NCBI RefSeq assembly: GCF_017377855.1
Contig: NZ_JAFREP010000024.1
Coordinates: forward strand, 121,201-185,200
Length of the DNA stretch: 64,000 bases
Direction: 5' to 3'
DNA from: Acanthopleuribacter pedis
Lineage (GTDB): Bacteria; Acidobacteriota; Holophagae; Acanthopleuribacterales; Acanthopleuribacteraceae
The notes below the pieces were generated by a model that had not been told where the DNA came from, searched no databases, and saw only the letters and a program-made list of their open reading frames with translations. Shown piece by piece: positions 1 through 9,568 of this stretch; the stretch's first letter is position 1; every line of letters begins with the position of its first letter. The position numbers and the translations under genes were made by a program.

Positions 1-2
1 CC

Positions 3-884
3 CACGGGCAACTCAACGCGCACAAGGCGGTCGACCTGTGGCTTTGGGTCAACCCGCCGGCGGATGAGAACAACCCGACCCCGGCCAAAGCGCAACTGGT
101 CGTGGGATCGGCAACCCACGAGGCCCCGGCATGCCCGCGAGACCACCTGTATCTGGGCCGTTACCGGCGCGACGACGACCACCACACCGGTTTGGTCCGC
201 GAGCTGGAACCGCCGCTTCACCACCTGGGCGCCTGGCGCGGCACGGTGACGCCCGCGATTCACCAATTCGCGGCACGCCTGCACGATGCCCTGGAAAGCT
301 GGCGAACGGCCCCACCGTTGCTGTCGGTCGGCAGCCAAACGGCGCGCCATCTGCTCTTCCAAGCGGCCGCCGACTGGATGTGCACGCCCTTGATCGAACT
401 GGAAAACACCTTGCGTCGCGCGCTGTGGTGCAACAACAACGAACCCCTGCCCCCATTTCAGTCGGACCCTGACCGCACCCACCACCTCAGCTTGGACCGC
501 CAACTCAACGCCTTGGCGCAGCTGCTGCAGATGCAACCACGGGCAAACAGCGAACCGCGCCCGGCAACCCGCCCGTCGGGTGACGTTTATTTGGTTTACG
601 CGGACAGCGGCCTCCGAATCCCCCATCAAACCCGATGGTCGGGCGACCGACTGACCCTCGATCTCGAAACCGAGGTACGCGGGGAAGTGCATTTGTTGGT
701 GACCTACAGCGATCCCGCTCACCCGCCGCCGGTGGAAATTTTCCGACCCGATCCCCCGCGCGACATCCGCGCCGTCAAGGCGCACCAACCCAACACCCGG
801 ATTTACCCCCTGGCGTTAACACCGGAACAGAGCCCTTCCCTGGTCCTACATTTCAGGGGATGGCATCCCAACGCCCACATGTGA
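3..884 (+). CDS. Hypothetical protein, 5'-truncated by the window edge
   Basis: The reading frame is open from base 3 without a start codon, so the N-terminus lies before the window; 293 residues are visible. The frame reads on through an internal ATG at 102. I do not recognise the family with confidence. The visible part has a helical stretch (around residues 75-175) and a beta-rich C-terminal segment ending in HFRGWHPNAHM. The order of a helical domain and a small C-terminal beta domain, in an operon with a PAAR-like protein, recalls the baseplate protein TssK, but no diagnostic motif is visible, so this is only a suggestion. It ends 8 bases before the GTPase gene and is probably co-transcribed with it. 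Confidence 0.6.
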   Translation, partial: HGQLNAHKAVDLWLWVNPPADENNPTPAKAQLVVGSATHEAPACPRDHLYLGRYRRDDDHHTGLVRELEPPLHHLGAWRGTVTPAIHQFAARLHDALESWRTAPPLLSVGSQTARHLLFQAAADWMCTPLIELENTLRRALWCNNNEPLPPFQSDPDRTHHLSLDRQLNALAQLLQMQPRANSEPRPATRPSGDVYLVYADSGLRIPHQTRWSGDRLTLDLETEVRGEVHLLVTYSDPAHPPPVEIFRPDPPRDIRAVKAHQPNTRIYPLALTPEQSPSLVLHFRGWHPNAHM

Positions 885-892
885 GGTCGCTT

Positions 893-2587
893 ATGCTTGA
901 ATTTTTCTACAACCATATGGATTCACAACCCATCGGTGACGCGTTTCAAACGCTGTTATTCCCACCCCAACACCATCTCGCCCTCCAGATACTTACCGAG
1001 TGGGGCGACCACCTGCAAACCATTCGGGACAAAGCCGAGGATCCCGATGACCCCGAACTCAAAACATACCTGGTCGGCATTCAAGCCGCGGTGGCCAAGG
1101 CCATGGAAGGTTCGCCCAATTTATGGACACGAATGATCGCCGGGGTAACGCTGGACACGGTCTGCCAAGCAGCACAACGCGGGGCCGATCCGGCGATCTG
1201 GGAAATGATTTACGGTCCCTTTTCCCGCAATGACCAACCCATTAAATTGATGGCCGAAAACCTGTTCCACGATTGGGCGACGAACCATTTGATCGGGCCG
1301 GCGGGTCTCTATCATTTGGTCAAAGCCCTACTTGCCTCGCCCCGTTATGGAGCCTACTGGTTGGCAGAAAAAACCGAAATCCCGGCGATGGATCGGTATG
1401 TTCGCGGTGTTCAGTCGCGGCTTGCCTACGAACAGATACAAGCCGCAAAGCCGCTGAATAACGAGGCCTTGTTGCAAGCCGAACAAGCAATGGCGGCCCA
1501 AGCGCGCCACATCAAAAATGGCGAAAACCCAGTTTGGGCTTACCTCAATGCCCGGCTTCAACAAGCGCAACAAGGCCGCACCGTTGACATCATTCCCTTC
1601 AGCCAAAGCATTGTCAAAATACTTACCGAGGAAGACCAACAAAAAACCGAGAAAGCAAACGGGCAACCCACTTGGAAATCGCCTTTCAAAAGAAGCCAAT
1701 CAAAACCAATCCCCACCGGTCATATCCCGCGGGAACTAAAAATCGCCGTCCTGGGTGGTGTCAAAGGCGGCAAAACCAGCCTTGTCAAAGCATTGATGAA
1801 CATGAGTGATGATGCTTGTACCGAATTCAAATTTCCTTTAACCGTGGTCCCAACCAGGGAAACAGAAGAAAATTTGCAAAAGGTCGGTTTTCCAGCAGGA
1901 ACCGTTGGGGAAACACCCAATATCTACCGCGGTGAGGTGACCTTTACCATCCGCGATACCAAAATGAAGGTAACCCTGGTCGACCACACCGGATCCTTTA
2001 TCAACGACGTGGCCGATGTCGACCAAAAGGGTGACGCGGCCTTTCCCCAGATCTTTGATGTGAGCGCGGGCGCCGACCTTCTGGTGCTGGTGCTTTCTCC
2101 TGTTGATATCGAACATCTGGAAAGAGAAGGTTCTCGACTCTTGAACCACTACCGAACCCATGTTGCCCAGGCCTTAAAAACCAACCCGAACCTGATGGTC
2201 GCGCTGATGTTCACCAAATGCGATCAATATTGTTTGAATCAGCCCCCCAACCACCCACGATTTATCGGCACCCACGCGGAAAAAATCGCTTTGGTTGACT
2301 ACGCATCCGGCATTTCTGAAGACCACTGGACCAAACTGGTCGACGCCGCCGCGGCTTCCGAGCTCGCGGGTGAAGCGGCCTTAAAACGCCGGCTGATGAC
2401 GGCGACCCGCTGGTTGTGGCGCGAGATCGTCGCCAAAAACAAACTGAACCATCCGTTCTTCAACGCGTATTTGGTGGCGGCTTTGCCGGAAGATCCGCTT
2501 TTCAAGGATTGGTATTACCGGGGTTTTGCCCACTGTCTTGAAGATTTCTTCCATCACGCGGATCGCCGCCTGACGGGGATTTCCTGA
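893..2587 (+). CDS. GTPase-domain protein
   Basis: 564 residues. The N-terminal 270 residues are mostly helical and unrecognised. From about residue 281 there is a Ras-like P-loop domain: Walker A GGVKGGKTS (288-296), a G3-type DHTG (D364), and a G4-type TKCD (441-444) that specifies guanine. This indicates a GTP-binding switch or motor; no membrane segment or signal peptide is seen. The ATG at 893 is chosen because it follows GAGGT at proper spacing and sits just after the preceding stop; a longer frame back to 635 would overlap the upstream gene. The stop overlaps the next ATG by one base, so translation is coupled. The partner genes (coiled-coil membrane protein, PAAR-like protein) suggest a membrane-associated complex, possibly linked to T6SS; the exact role is unknown. 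Confidence 0.75.
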   Translation: MLEFFYNHMDSQPIGDAFQTLLFPPQHHLALQILTEWGDHLQTIRDKAEDPDDPELKTYLVGIQAAVAKAMEGSPNLWTRMIAGVTLDTVCQAAQRGADPAIWEMIYGPFSRNDQPIKLMAENLFHDWATNHLIGPAGLYHLVKALLASPRYGAYWLAEKTEIPAMDRYVRGVQSRLAYEQIQAAKPLNNEALLQAEQAMAAQARHIKNGENPVWAYLNARLQQAQQGRTVDIIPFSQSIVKILTEEDQQKTEKANGQPTWKSPFKRSQSKPIPTGHIPRELKIAVLGGVKGGKTSLVKALMNMSDDACTEFKFPLTVVPTRETEENLQKVGFPAGTVGETPNIYRGEVTFTIRDTKMKVTLVDHTGSFINDVADVDQKGDAAFPQIFDVSAGADLLVLVLSPVDIEHLEREGSRLLNHYRTHVAQALKTNPNLMVALMFTKCDQYCLNQPPNHPRFIGTHAEKIALVDYASGISEDHWTKLVDAAAASELAGEAALKRRLMTATRWLWREIVAKNKLNHPFFNAYLVAALPEDPLFKDWYYRGFAHCLEDFFHHADRRLTGIS

Positions 2588-4866
2588 TGGATAAGCAAAG
2601 GATCAACGCCCACCACTTCGTCTTTGCGAAATATACCCAATTGGAAAAGCGCGATTTCGAGATCCTTGCCTACTTCCCGGCTGATCGCTTGGCTTTTTTT
2701 CGAGACTGCAAGGACGCGGTGTATCGGTTTATGGACCTTATTCCGCCTTGCCAAATTCCCGGTGGGGACACCCTTCGCATCATGCTCCCCCAAGGGGAAA
2801 ACATGATGTACCTCAAACTTTTCCCCAATCGCAAGGACCGCGAGGGCCGTTCAGCAACCGGGTACCATTGCCTGTTGCTTGATGAGGAAGGGTTACGCCT
2901 CGCCGACGGGGATCCAACCCAATTCGACAGTGCCATGGCGAGTCACATCGACGGCGGCAATACCCTGGCGGGAGAACATCCGCGCTATCGGCAGGTTCCT
3001 ACCGGGGAACGAGAAGTCGTCTTACCGTTACCCTTGCCTCAAGCCGGCGCGCCTCACCCGCAACCGGAAACAACAGCGCCACCCGACCAGCGGACTTTTT
3101 GGGTGGACAGCCCCGAGGAGACGCCCAGGTTCCGCCGCCAAGTTGGGGCTTGGCAGCTGGCGCGGCTTGCCCAAGGGTTGCAACCGCTTCCTTTTATTTG
3201 GAACCTCCACGCCGGCGCCGATGCACACCAACTCAAGCGTTTGCTTGAGGCGGTGGAACCACAATGGTTGAGTTTTGACGGTCCGCCAAAAACCGCAATC
3301 CCTGGGTTTCAAGCGGATCCCTCGGTTCAAAGGGCGACCCCACAACCACCCAAATTACCAAAGCCTTTGGAACCGCCCCCACAAACCAGGACCCGCCCCC
3401 AACCCATGCCGATCCCAATTCAGGGCGTACCCAGCCCACACCCACCGGACGGGCTCCAAGCCCTCCGTGATCAGCTCACCCAACTCGAAAATAAGGTTCA
3501 ACTAGAGGAGCTGCGCGTCGAACGCTTTAAGAAAGACAGCGAAGCCAAAGACCAAACCATTGGGGAACAAACCGCCCAAATCAAGCAGCGACAAAAAACC
3601 ATTGATGAACAGAAAAAGAAAGCCAAAACCGATGGGGAAAAGATCAAACAGCTCGAAGCGAAAGAAGAGGAACTGGGTCAAACCGTTCAAAGCCTATCGA
3701 AAGACTTGGAAAAAACGCGCGCGAACCTGGCCCATGAACAGGCACGGTGCAAGGCACTGGATGAAAAGCTTGTAAAAGCCGAAGCTGATTTGGAAACCTA
3801 TTCCATCGAAGCCGTGCGCAACCGGCAAGTCCGCATGGGTCTGGCGCTTGCGCTAATGGTTGTAACCGTCGTTGCGGCGCTGATGTTCGCCCTCTATTTC
3901 CGGGAGGCCTCACAAACCCTCAATCAAAAGTACCGCACGGCAATGAACCAAATCGAGGGATTAAAAGAGGAACGCGCTCAACTTTTGGGTGACCTTGGGC
4001 GAATCGGTGCTGAACTCGAAACGGAAAAAAGCAAAAAAGAACAGGTAGAAGAGAACCTCGTCGCGGAACAGGCACGGGCTGCCCACCTGGCCAACCTTCA
4101 CGAAGTTGAGAAAGCGCGCGGTAACAAACTAGAAACTGAAAGAAACTACGCCGTAGGGTCCCTAAACGGCCTTGTCCAAGGGTTTAACGCAAATCCCTAT
4201 CAGACCCCGACGCTTCCCACCCCGGCGGAAAATGAGCACGCGGCTAACGACGCGATTCACATCGCAGCAAAACGACTGATCGAAGCCCATGAAAGGGTAC
4301 GTGATTCATTGACTCAGGCCCAAAAACAGGCCCGAACAGCCGGATCGCGCAATAACCTTTCCAAACTGCAAACCGCTATTAACACGTTGACCAACCAGTT
4401 AAACGATCCCGGCTCGCAGCCCGCTACAAAGCATCGTCAATTAAAGGCGCTGCTTGCCGCTGTCAAAAAGCGAGAGCTACGAGCGCAGGCAACAGCCCAA
4501 AAAGCGGAGGCGCAACGGTTAACCAAAATCTTGGCGATGATCCCCCTTGCCTTTTCGGACAAGGATCAAAAAGAGGAACCCGAAGACGCGCAATTAAAAA
4601 ACGTCTGGTCGGCCCTTGAAAAGGCCGCTAAAGAACACAAAACAGGTGTAAACCTAGATCCCAGTGCAACACGGAATGAATGGTGGGACGAGCTACCGGA
4701 ACCCGTCCCTGGAGATTACATCAGAATTTACCGCCTGAACCCGAATAACGGTGAACTGATTGAAAGCGCGAATTTTTATTGGAAAAATTCCTCTTCCAAA
4801 ATGACCATCTCGCGGCGGTTCCGCAAACCAGGCGAATACGTCATTCACTGGAAGGTGGACGAGTGA
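2587..4866 (+). CDS. Coiled-coil membrane protein with N-terminal domain next to GTPase
   Basis: 759 residues. Residues 1-110 form a globular domain; its segment KDREGRSATGYHCLLLDEEG resembles in pattern the N-terminal domains of GTPase-associated proteins (GAP1-N type), which fits the adjoining GTPase gene but is only a motif-level resemblance. Residues about 225-290 are proline-rich. Long coiled coils (about 290-410 and 440-540, rich in E, K, Q) flank one hydrophobic segment at about 415-438 that should span the membrane. A third helical stretch and a small C-terminal beta domain follow. The start overlaps the GTPase stop (TGATG) and the stop overlaps the next GTG, so the genes form one translationally coupled unit. 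Likely a scaffold or sensor anchoring the GTPase at the membrane. Confidence 0.7.
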   Translation: MDKQRINAHHFVFAKYTQLEKRDFEILAYFPADRLAFFRDCKDAVYRFMDLIPPCQIPGGDTLRIMLPQGENMMYLKLFPNRKDREGRSATGYHCLLLDEEGLRLADGDPTQFDSAMASHIDGGNTLAGEHPRYRQVPTGEREVVLPLPLPQAGAPHPQPETTAPPDQRTFWVDSPEETPRFRRQVGAWQLARLAQGLQPLPFIWNLHAGADAHQLKRLLEAVEPQWLSFDGPPKTAIPGFQADPSVQRATPQPPKLPKPLEPPPQTRTRPQPMPIPIQGVPSPHPPDGLQALRDQLTQLENKVQLEELRVERFKKDSEAKDQTIGEQTAQIKQRQKTIDEQKKKAKTDGEKIKQLEAKEEELGQTVQSLSKDLEKTRANLAHEQARCKALDEKLVKAEADLETYSIEAVRNRQVRMGLALALMVVTVVAALMFALYFREASQTLNQKYRTAMNQIEGLKEERAQLLGDLGRIGAELETEKSKKEQVEENLVAEQARAAHLANLHEVEKARGNKLETERNYAVGSLNGLVQGFNANPYQTPTLPTPAENEHAANDAIHIAAKRLIEAHERVRDSLTQAQKQARTAGSRNNLSKLQTAINTLTNQLNDPGSQPATKHRQLKALLAAVKKRELRAQATAQKAEAQRLTKILAMIPLAFSDKDQKEEPEDAQLKNVWSALEKAAKEHKTGVNLDPSATRNEWWDELPEPVPGDYIRIYRLNPNNGELIESANFYWKNSSSKMTISRRFRKPGEYVIHWKVDE

Positions 4867-7800
4867 AGTACCTCAATCACAACGCGCTCATCATGTGTTG
4901 CCACGGCGGCATCTGGACCCCTCGTCAACCACCGCCGCCCGGCAACTGCATCGCGGGCGGGGCCGCCCTGATCACCGAACAGGAACTGTTGGACGGGACC
5001 CTCGCCTGTCCCCTGGCGATCAAACCCTGCACCGCCATCCAACAGTTGGTCACGGGTCAGGTACGCGGCTTCCTGATAAAGGGTGAATCGCCCGTGTTGG
5101 CCACCTTCACCGCGATCACCGACGGCGGCACGGCCTCCGCCATCCAAGACGGGAACTCGGGTGCGATGGTGTTGCCCGCGTTCCAGACGCCCCAACTGCC
5201 GGCGGCCGGACCCTGTCCCACCGAGCCGGCCAAGCAGGGCGAAAAAACGGCCACTGACCCGGCGAACAACGAGGCCGACGGCGCGGCGCCCGACCCACAA
5301 GCGCCGCGCCACCGCCTCAGTCTCCAGCTGTCACTGGACCTTCCTCGGTCGTTGCCAATGCCACCGCCACCCGTGCGGCGTCGGGTCGCTTTTGTGTTGG
5401 GCCAGGGGAAAACACGAATTCCTTTTGTACTCTATCTACCGGATGACGGCAGCCCGCAAACCGCCGTGTTCCACCTGCCCGCGCCCGACCCGGCGTGGCT
5501 GATTCAGGTCCCGGATTGGCACGGCGACCCCGGCGGTCAATTCCGTTTCGAAGGTGAACACGAACCCCTGCTCGTGGTCCCCGACGACCAACAGCTCCCT
5601 TTCCCAGCCCACCCGGCCATGCGCCAAAAAGGTTGGCAACCAACTTGGTCACAACTCCTGGCCCCGATCCAACAACCGTTGCCGCCCTACCCGGAACTGG
5701 CGCGCCTCAATCAGTTGGACCCTAAGGACACCGCCTTGCCCGCTTGGGCCCACGTCAGTCTGCCCCGCGCCATTGCCGCCGGCCAAACGGAGGCTTCCTT
5801 TGTTTTGCGCCCCGCCTTTCCCATCCTCCACGCGCTCACCGAAGCCCGCCACCGCCTTCAACTTCGCCTCGGTGAACTCGATCGAACCTGGCTGCACGAG
5901 GCCACGGTGGCCCGTTTTCATATCGCCCGCCTTTGCAACAGCCTCTCGCCCGAAACCGACGGGGTCCTGGCCAGGCGGGGCGGAACCACCTTGGCCAAAC
6001 AATTCCTCGGTGAACTCAAACAACGTGCGCTGCAGGTTGTGCCCCAACTCGAATGGGATTTGCAAACCCTGTTCGCCATCCTCACCGCTTCCGATCATGA
6101 AAAGAATCCGGCCGCAACCGTCGGCGCCTTTCGATCCCCCCGCCAGGGAACCTGTCCGGCACGAAGTTACGAGGGCATCCGGCAACAACTGGCGCGTTAC
6201 TTCCTGCACGTGCCGATGTTCCTGCCGTTTTTCGAGGTTGACCCAGAAAAAACGGTGCCCGCGCCCTGGCTAAAAAACACCTTGGCCAATCCAGGTATTT
6301 TGAGCATCAACCAAACCCTGGACACACTGGTCCAGGCACTTGATACCCTGCGTCTGCTCCACCTGTTCGCCGGCACGTCGCTCAAGGACGGTCACGATTG
6401 GGAAGAAGAACTGCTTCAATTGGCGGCGTCGTGGTATCGCGAACCCGATCAAAAAGCGCTTCAACAGGATCCCACCACCGGCTACGCCCAACTCAACACC
6501 CAGCGTCTGGTCGCCGGTGTACTGCGTTCCAGCCTCGAAAATGCGGCCCGCTTCGACGCCTACGCCCCCTTGTTACGGCGCGAATTGGACCGCGCGGTTG
6601 TGTTGCTTTCGGCGCGCGAGAAAAACGCGGCCCACATCCTCAAGACTTTTCGCCGTTTGTACGGCGCGCTGCTGCGGCATCATCCACGCTCCGCCAAGCA
6701 AGCACTTGATGCGGTCATACCGGTGGCGACCGACCAAAGGGCCGCGATTGCACCCAATAGCCGTCGTCGCCTGCAATGGATGCTGCTGCCGGTGGTGCTG
6801 TTGCTCACCGCCGACCAGCTCGCCGAGGAAAACCCGCACACCGAGGACTGGGAAAAGGTGCTGATCGGCATGGCGGACCTCAACGACTTGGCGTTGCTGT
6901 TAGCGGATATGCGTTTGGACAGCATGAAACGCAACCTCAAAACCTTGGCGCGCGAAAGAACCATCCATCAGCGGTTCCAAAGTTTCGGCGCATTGCACCG
7001 CCATGCCGTTTCCTGGTCCCACCTGGTCAACATCATTCGGCGGGTTACCTTCGCGTTCGATGTGGTGGAGATGGGGCTTCATCTCACCAAGGACCAACAC
7101 CGCTTGGCAATGTTGAGTATGTTGATCATGGTGGCGGGCCTGGCAACACCGCTTACGATTTGGGCTTGGCCGGCGCTGCTCGGGCTGAGCTTGTTAAAGG
7201 AAGGGTTGTCACCCGGCGCGGTAGAGCAAGCCGTCGCAAAGATCCTGGCACAAAGCGCATTTGGCAGGGCGCAACAGGTTTATCCGACGCGGGAAAGCGC
7301 GGCCGACCTTTTGAAAAACCGCGATGCCAAAACCCCGACGGCACTTTTAGAACAGGCCAACCACCAGTTTGCCTTGGCCGCTTGGCAATACGCGCCCGCC
7401 AGGTTTCGAGACCTCGCCCGCCCCTCCCAGGCACACGCCGATCAGTTACTCGTGCAGTTCAGCGCCAACCCGGGCTTGACCACCAACAATCTGCGGCTTC
7501 ACCATCAGGTGGCGGAACTGCCCTCGCCCCTCACCGTGGAAACCACCCTGTTGGACACCCCTCAATCCGGGGGCGGCGACCGCTTTCGCCTCATGGTTAA
7601 GGTGAAGGACGAACGCCCGGGCGCGGACATCACCGTGGTTCATGCCCGTCTGCCGGGACCCAACTACAACCAGTTACGCCATGATGCGGGTCCCGCGTTC
7701 GCGCTGCGGTTCACGGAGGGGCGGCCCCAAAGTTATACGCTGGGTCCGCTGGAATTAGCGGCCGACGCGCAACTTACCTTGATCCTGCACCCGTTCCAAG

Positions 7801-7964
7801 CCAAGCTCGACCTTCCGGGTCGCGGTCGACGCCCCGCCCCCACCCAAACCGAGGTAACGGCGGAAACGATTCGGGCCGCGGGTTCGACCCACCACGGTGA
7901 GCAGGCCCGAGTCACGGAAATTAGAGAGATCACCATTCGTCGCAACGAACTGAGGTTGCATTAG
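4863..7964 (+). CDS. Large protein with PAAR-like N-terminus
   Basis: 1033 residues from the GTG at 4863, which overlaps the upstream stop (GTGA); no good alternative start exists. The first 100 residues (NHNALIMCCHGG, then an ITEQELL..ACPL..KPC..I segment and KGESPVLATFTAITDGGT) resemble the DUF4280/PAAR-like fold that caps T6SS spikes, including paired cysteines. A proline-rich linker follows (about 125-200), then a beta-rich region and a long helical part with a hydrophobic hairpin at about 748-778 that could insert in a membrane. A C-terminal beta domain ends the protein. The layout (PAAR-like tip plus large helical body with a membrane segment) fits a T6SS cargo effector or structural tip protein; no catalytic motif is visible. 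Proposed function is inference. Confidence 0.65.
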   Translation: MKYLNHNALIMCCHGGIWTPRQPPPPGNCIAGGAALITEQELLDGTLACPLAIKPCTAIQQLVTGQVRGFLIKGESPVLATFTAITDGGTASAIQDGNSGAMVLPAFQTPQLPAAGPCPTEPAKQGEKTATDPANNEADGAAPDPQAPRHRLSLQLSLDLPRSLPMPPPPVRRRVAFVLGQGKTRIPFVLYLPDDGSPQTAVFHLPAPDPAWLIQVPDWHGDPGGQFRFEGEHEPLLVVPDDQQLPFPAHPAMRQKGWQPTWSQLLAPIQQPLPPYPELARLNQLDPKDTALPAWAHVSLPRAIAAGQTEASFVLRPAFPILHALTEARHRLQLRLGELDRTWLHEATVARFHIARLCNSLSPETDGVLARRGGTTLAKQFLGELKQRALQVVPQLEWDLQTLFAILTASDHEKNPAATVGAFRSPRQGTCPARSYEGIRQQLARYFLHVPMFLPFFEVDPEKTVPAPWLKNTLANPGILSINQTLDTLVQALDTLRLLHLFAGTSLKDGHDWEEELLQLAASWYREPDQKALQQDPTTGYAQLNTQRLVAGVLRSSLENAARFDAYAPLLRRELDRAVVLLSAREKNAAHILKTFRRLYGALLRHHPRSAKQALDAVIPVATDQRAAIAPNSRRRLQWMLLPVVLLLTADQLAEENPHTEDWEKVLIGMADLNDLALLLADMRLDSMKRNLKTLARERTIHQRFQSFGALHRHAVSWSHLVNIIRRVTFAFDVVEMGLHLTKDQHRLAMLSMLIMVAGLATPLTIWAWPALLGLSLLKEGLSPGAVEQAVAKILAQSAFGRAQQVYPTRESAADLLKNRDAKTPTALLEQANHQFALAAWQYAPARFRDLARPSQAHADQLLVQFSANPGLTTNNLRLHHQVAELPSPLTVETTLLDTPQSGGGDRFRLMVKVKDERPGADITVVHARLPGPNYNQLRHDAGPAFALRFTEGRPQSYTLGPLELAADAQLTLILHPFQAKLDLPGRGRRPAPTQTEVTAETIRAAGSTHHGEQARVTEIREITIRRNELRLH

Positions 7965-8028
7965 CCTATAGGTTCATGCCAGGTTTTCAGGCACCGTGGA
8001 ACGCACAGGCGGCGCGGTTCGACGCGCC

Positions 8029-8868
8029 TTAGTCCTTTGGGTCGGGGCCTTGGATGGATTTTTGTTTGGGGTTGTTCATTTTTTCGATGAACAACTGCGT
8101 GGTTGGGTGTTGATCCTTGACGATGGTTCCGACTTTGCCACCCATATCCTGCATGTCGTAACCAATCTTCAGCCCACCGGTTCCGCCAAAAGCCAAGCCC
8201 ATGCCCTGCAGGGTCAAACCCAACACCTTGAGGCGAGCGTTCCCTCGGCTCACCATTTGACCGGTTTTGCGCAGCATTTGGCCGACGCCGACCGAGGTAC
8301 CAACCTGAACCATCACTTTTTGCTTGGTTTTGGTCACCATCTGTTGTTGGGTTTCCTGTAACTCATCGAGCTTGTCCTTGCTGACGGTTGAAAATTGGTA
8401 GGTGTGTTTGGGAATTTTGACCAAATTCAGGTTTTCAATTTTGTCTTTTACGTAGGTACCACCCAACTCCATCATGTCCTGCTTGTCCAAGGTGTCGATG
8501 TTTTGAACGGTATTCTGCATGGTTTCCAGGTTTTCGAAAAACGGCTTTACCATCGGAAGCTGACCCGTGCTGTAAAGCCGCTGCATGGCGGTCATGCGGC
8601 CGTGAAAGGTGTCTTCCAACCCCTGGTACACCGGAAATTGCGGCGTCATGTCCTTCATCGGGGTGATCAGTTTGGTATCGATCACCTGATCGCCGGTCTC
8701 GGGCATTCCCATCTTCATGCGGTTCATCAAACCCTGGAAAGGGTTCCACGACGTCTGGGACTGCTGAAGCGTGGTCGAAGAGAGTTGTGGGTCCTTGGGT
8801 TTCTCAATCTTTTGCTGCTGAATCAGCGGTGTGCTGTTGATATTAGGCGGTTTTCCTACACTGGACAT
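8029..8868 (-). CDS. Putative chaperone-dependent secreted substrate (279 aa, paralogue A)
   Basis: 279 residues from an ATG preceded by AAGGAG. It is a close paralogue of the gene at 12879-13718: same length and colinear, with blocks such as SWNP.QG, TGDQVID, KHPTTQLF or QHPTTQLF shared. The first 45 residues are polar, Ser/Thr/Pro-rich and disordered in appearance (MSSVGKPPNINSTPL), like type III export signals. The middle is helical, and residues about 205-245 form a Gly/Ala/Met-rich weakly hydrophobic stretch that might contact membranes. It lies 92 bases downstream of a CesT-like chaperone gene, the usual chaperone-substrate order. The family is not recognised; effector or translocator is inferred from position. 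Confidence 0.7.
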   Translation of the reverse strand: MSSVGKPPNINSTPLIQQQKIEKPKDPQLSSTTLQQSQTSWNPFQGLMNRMKMGMPETGDQVIDTKLITPMKDMTPQFPVYQGLEDTFHGRMTAMQRLYSTGQLPMVKPFFENLETMQNTVQNIDTLDKQDMMELGGTYVKDKIENLNLVKIPKHTYQFSTVSKDKLDELQETQQQMVTKTKQKVMVQVGTSVGVGQMLRKTGQMVSRGNARLKVLGLTLQGMGLAFGGTGGLKIGYDMQDMGGKVGTIVKDQHPTTQLFIEKMNNPKQKSIQGPDPKD

Positions 8869-8960
8869 AGCGACTCCTTGGTAGCCCGGCGACCATTTCG
8901 CGCGGTCGCACCTTGCTTTTTGCTTTGGGCAAAAGCGGATTGGCAAACATTCGGACCGGC

Positions 8961-9440
8961 TTAAACACGCATGTTCATGGGGTCCATCGGTGGCGCGCTT
9001 TGACCTTCTTCGGCCTCGGCCTCCGCCGACTCATCCTCCGCCAATGCGGTAAGAACGGCGTTGCGGGCTTCCAACAGATGATCGACGGTCCGCATAATGC
9101 GTGCGGCGTTCACATCTTCAATGAACACATTCATATGCATGAGCACCAACTTCATTTCGGGCTGGACGGAAAGCACGGCGTTGTGGGTGCCGATCCCAAG
9201 GCAGTTCAGCACCAACAAGCGGTGGTAAAGCTGGAGCAGTTCCGGTGCGGTTTCGGGCAAAGGCACCACGGACAGGTAAATCAATAAGTGGCGCCCCTTT
9301 TCATCCCATTCCAAGGCCAGGTCGAGCCCTTCTCCCATGGAAAGGCCGACACTGCCGTCCTCTCCCAATGCAAAATCCTTGATGTCGTTGGCGTCACCCA
9401 AGGCGGCAAGCGCCTGATCAATCACCTCACGTTCCGTCAT
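8961..9440 (-). CDS. CesT-like secretion chaperone (paralogue A)
   Basis: 159 residues. The pattern of an N-terminal helix, DGSVGLSMGEG and LDLALEWD strands, a LLIYLSVVPLP strand, the ELLQLYHRLLVLNCL helix, the strand pair NAVLSV/KLVLMHM and a C-terminal helix of about 30 residues matches the class I type III chaperone fold (CesT/Tir chaperone family). The C-terminus is acidic. Such proteins act as cytoplasmic dimers that bind the N-terminal region of a cognate effector. The ATG at 9440 follows GGGAGGA. The partner is probably the downstream 279-residue protein. Nearly the same protein is encoded at 13812-14291. No type III apparatus gene is in the window. Confidence 0.75.
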   Translation of the reverse strand: MTEREVIDQALAALGDANDIKDFALGEDGSVGLSMGEGLDLALEWDEKGRHLLIYLSVVPLPETAPELLQLYHRLLVLNCLGIGTHNAVLSVQPEMKLVLMHMNVFIEDVNAARIMRTVDHLLEARNAVLTALAEDESAEAEAEEGQSAPPMDPMNMRV

Positions 9441-9527
9441 GGTTCCTCCCTGTTTCACATGCGGATCTCCTCACCTCAACCCGCGCAACGGCAAAACATC
9501 CTGGTTCAGCCAAAACGAATACCGGGA

Positions 9528-9568
9528 GAAGCTCCTCAAAATTTCGATGCCATGGTAATTTCCCTTAT
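9528..9568 (-). promoter_or_regulatory. Conserved block upstream of chaperone cassette A
   Basis: This stretch matches 14379-14420 ahead of cassette B. On the plus strand both begin GAAGCTCCTCAAA and both carry ATTTCCCT exactly 30 bases after the first base; the seven bases in between differ. The block lies about 90-130 bases upstream of each chaperone ATG while surrounding DNA has diverged, so a promoter or regulator site is likely. No known sigma consensus is evident. Confidence 0.45.
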
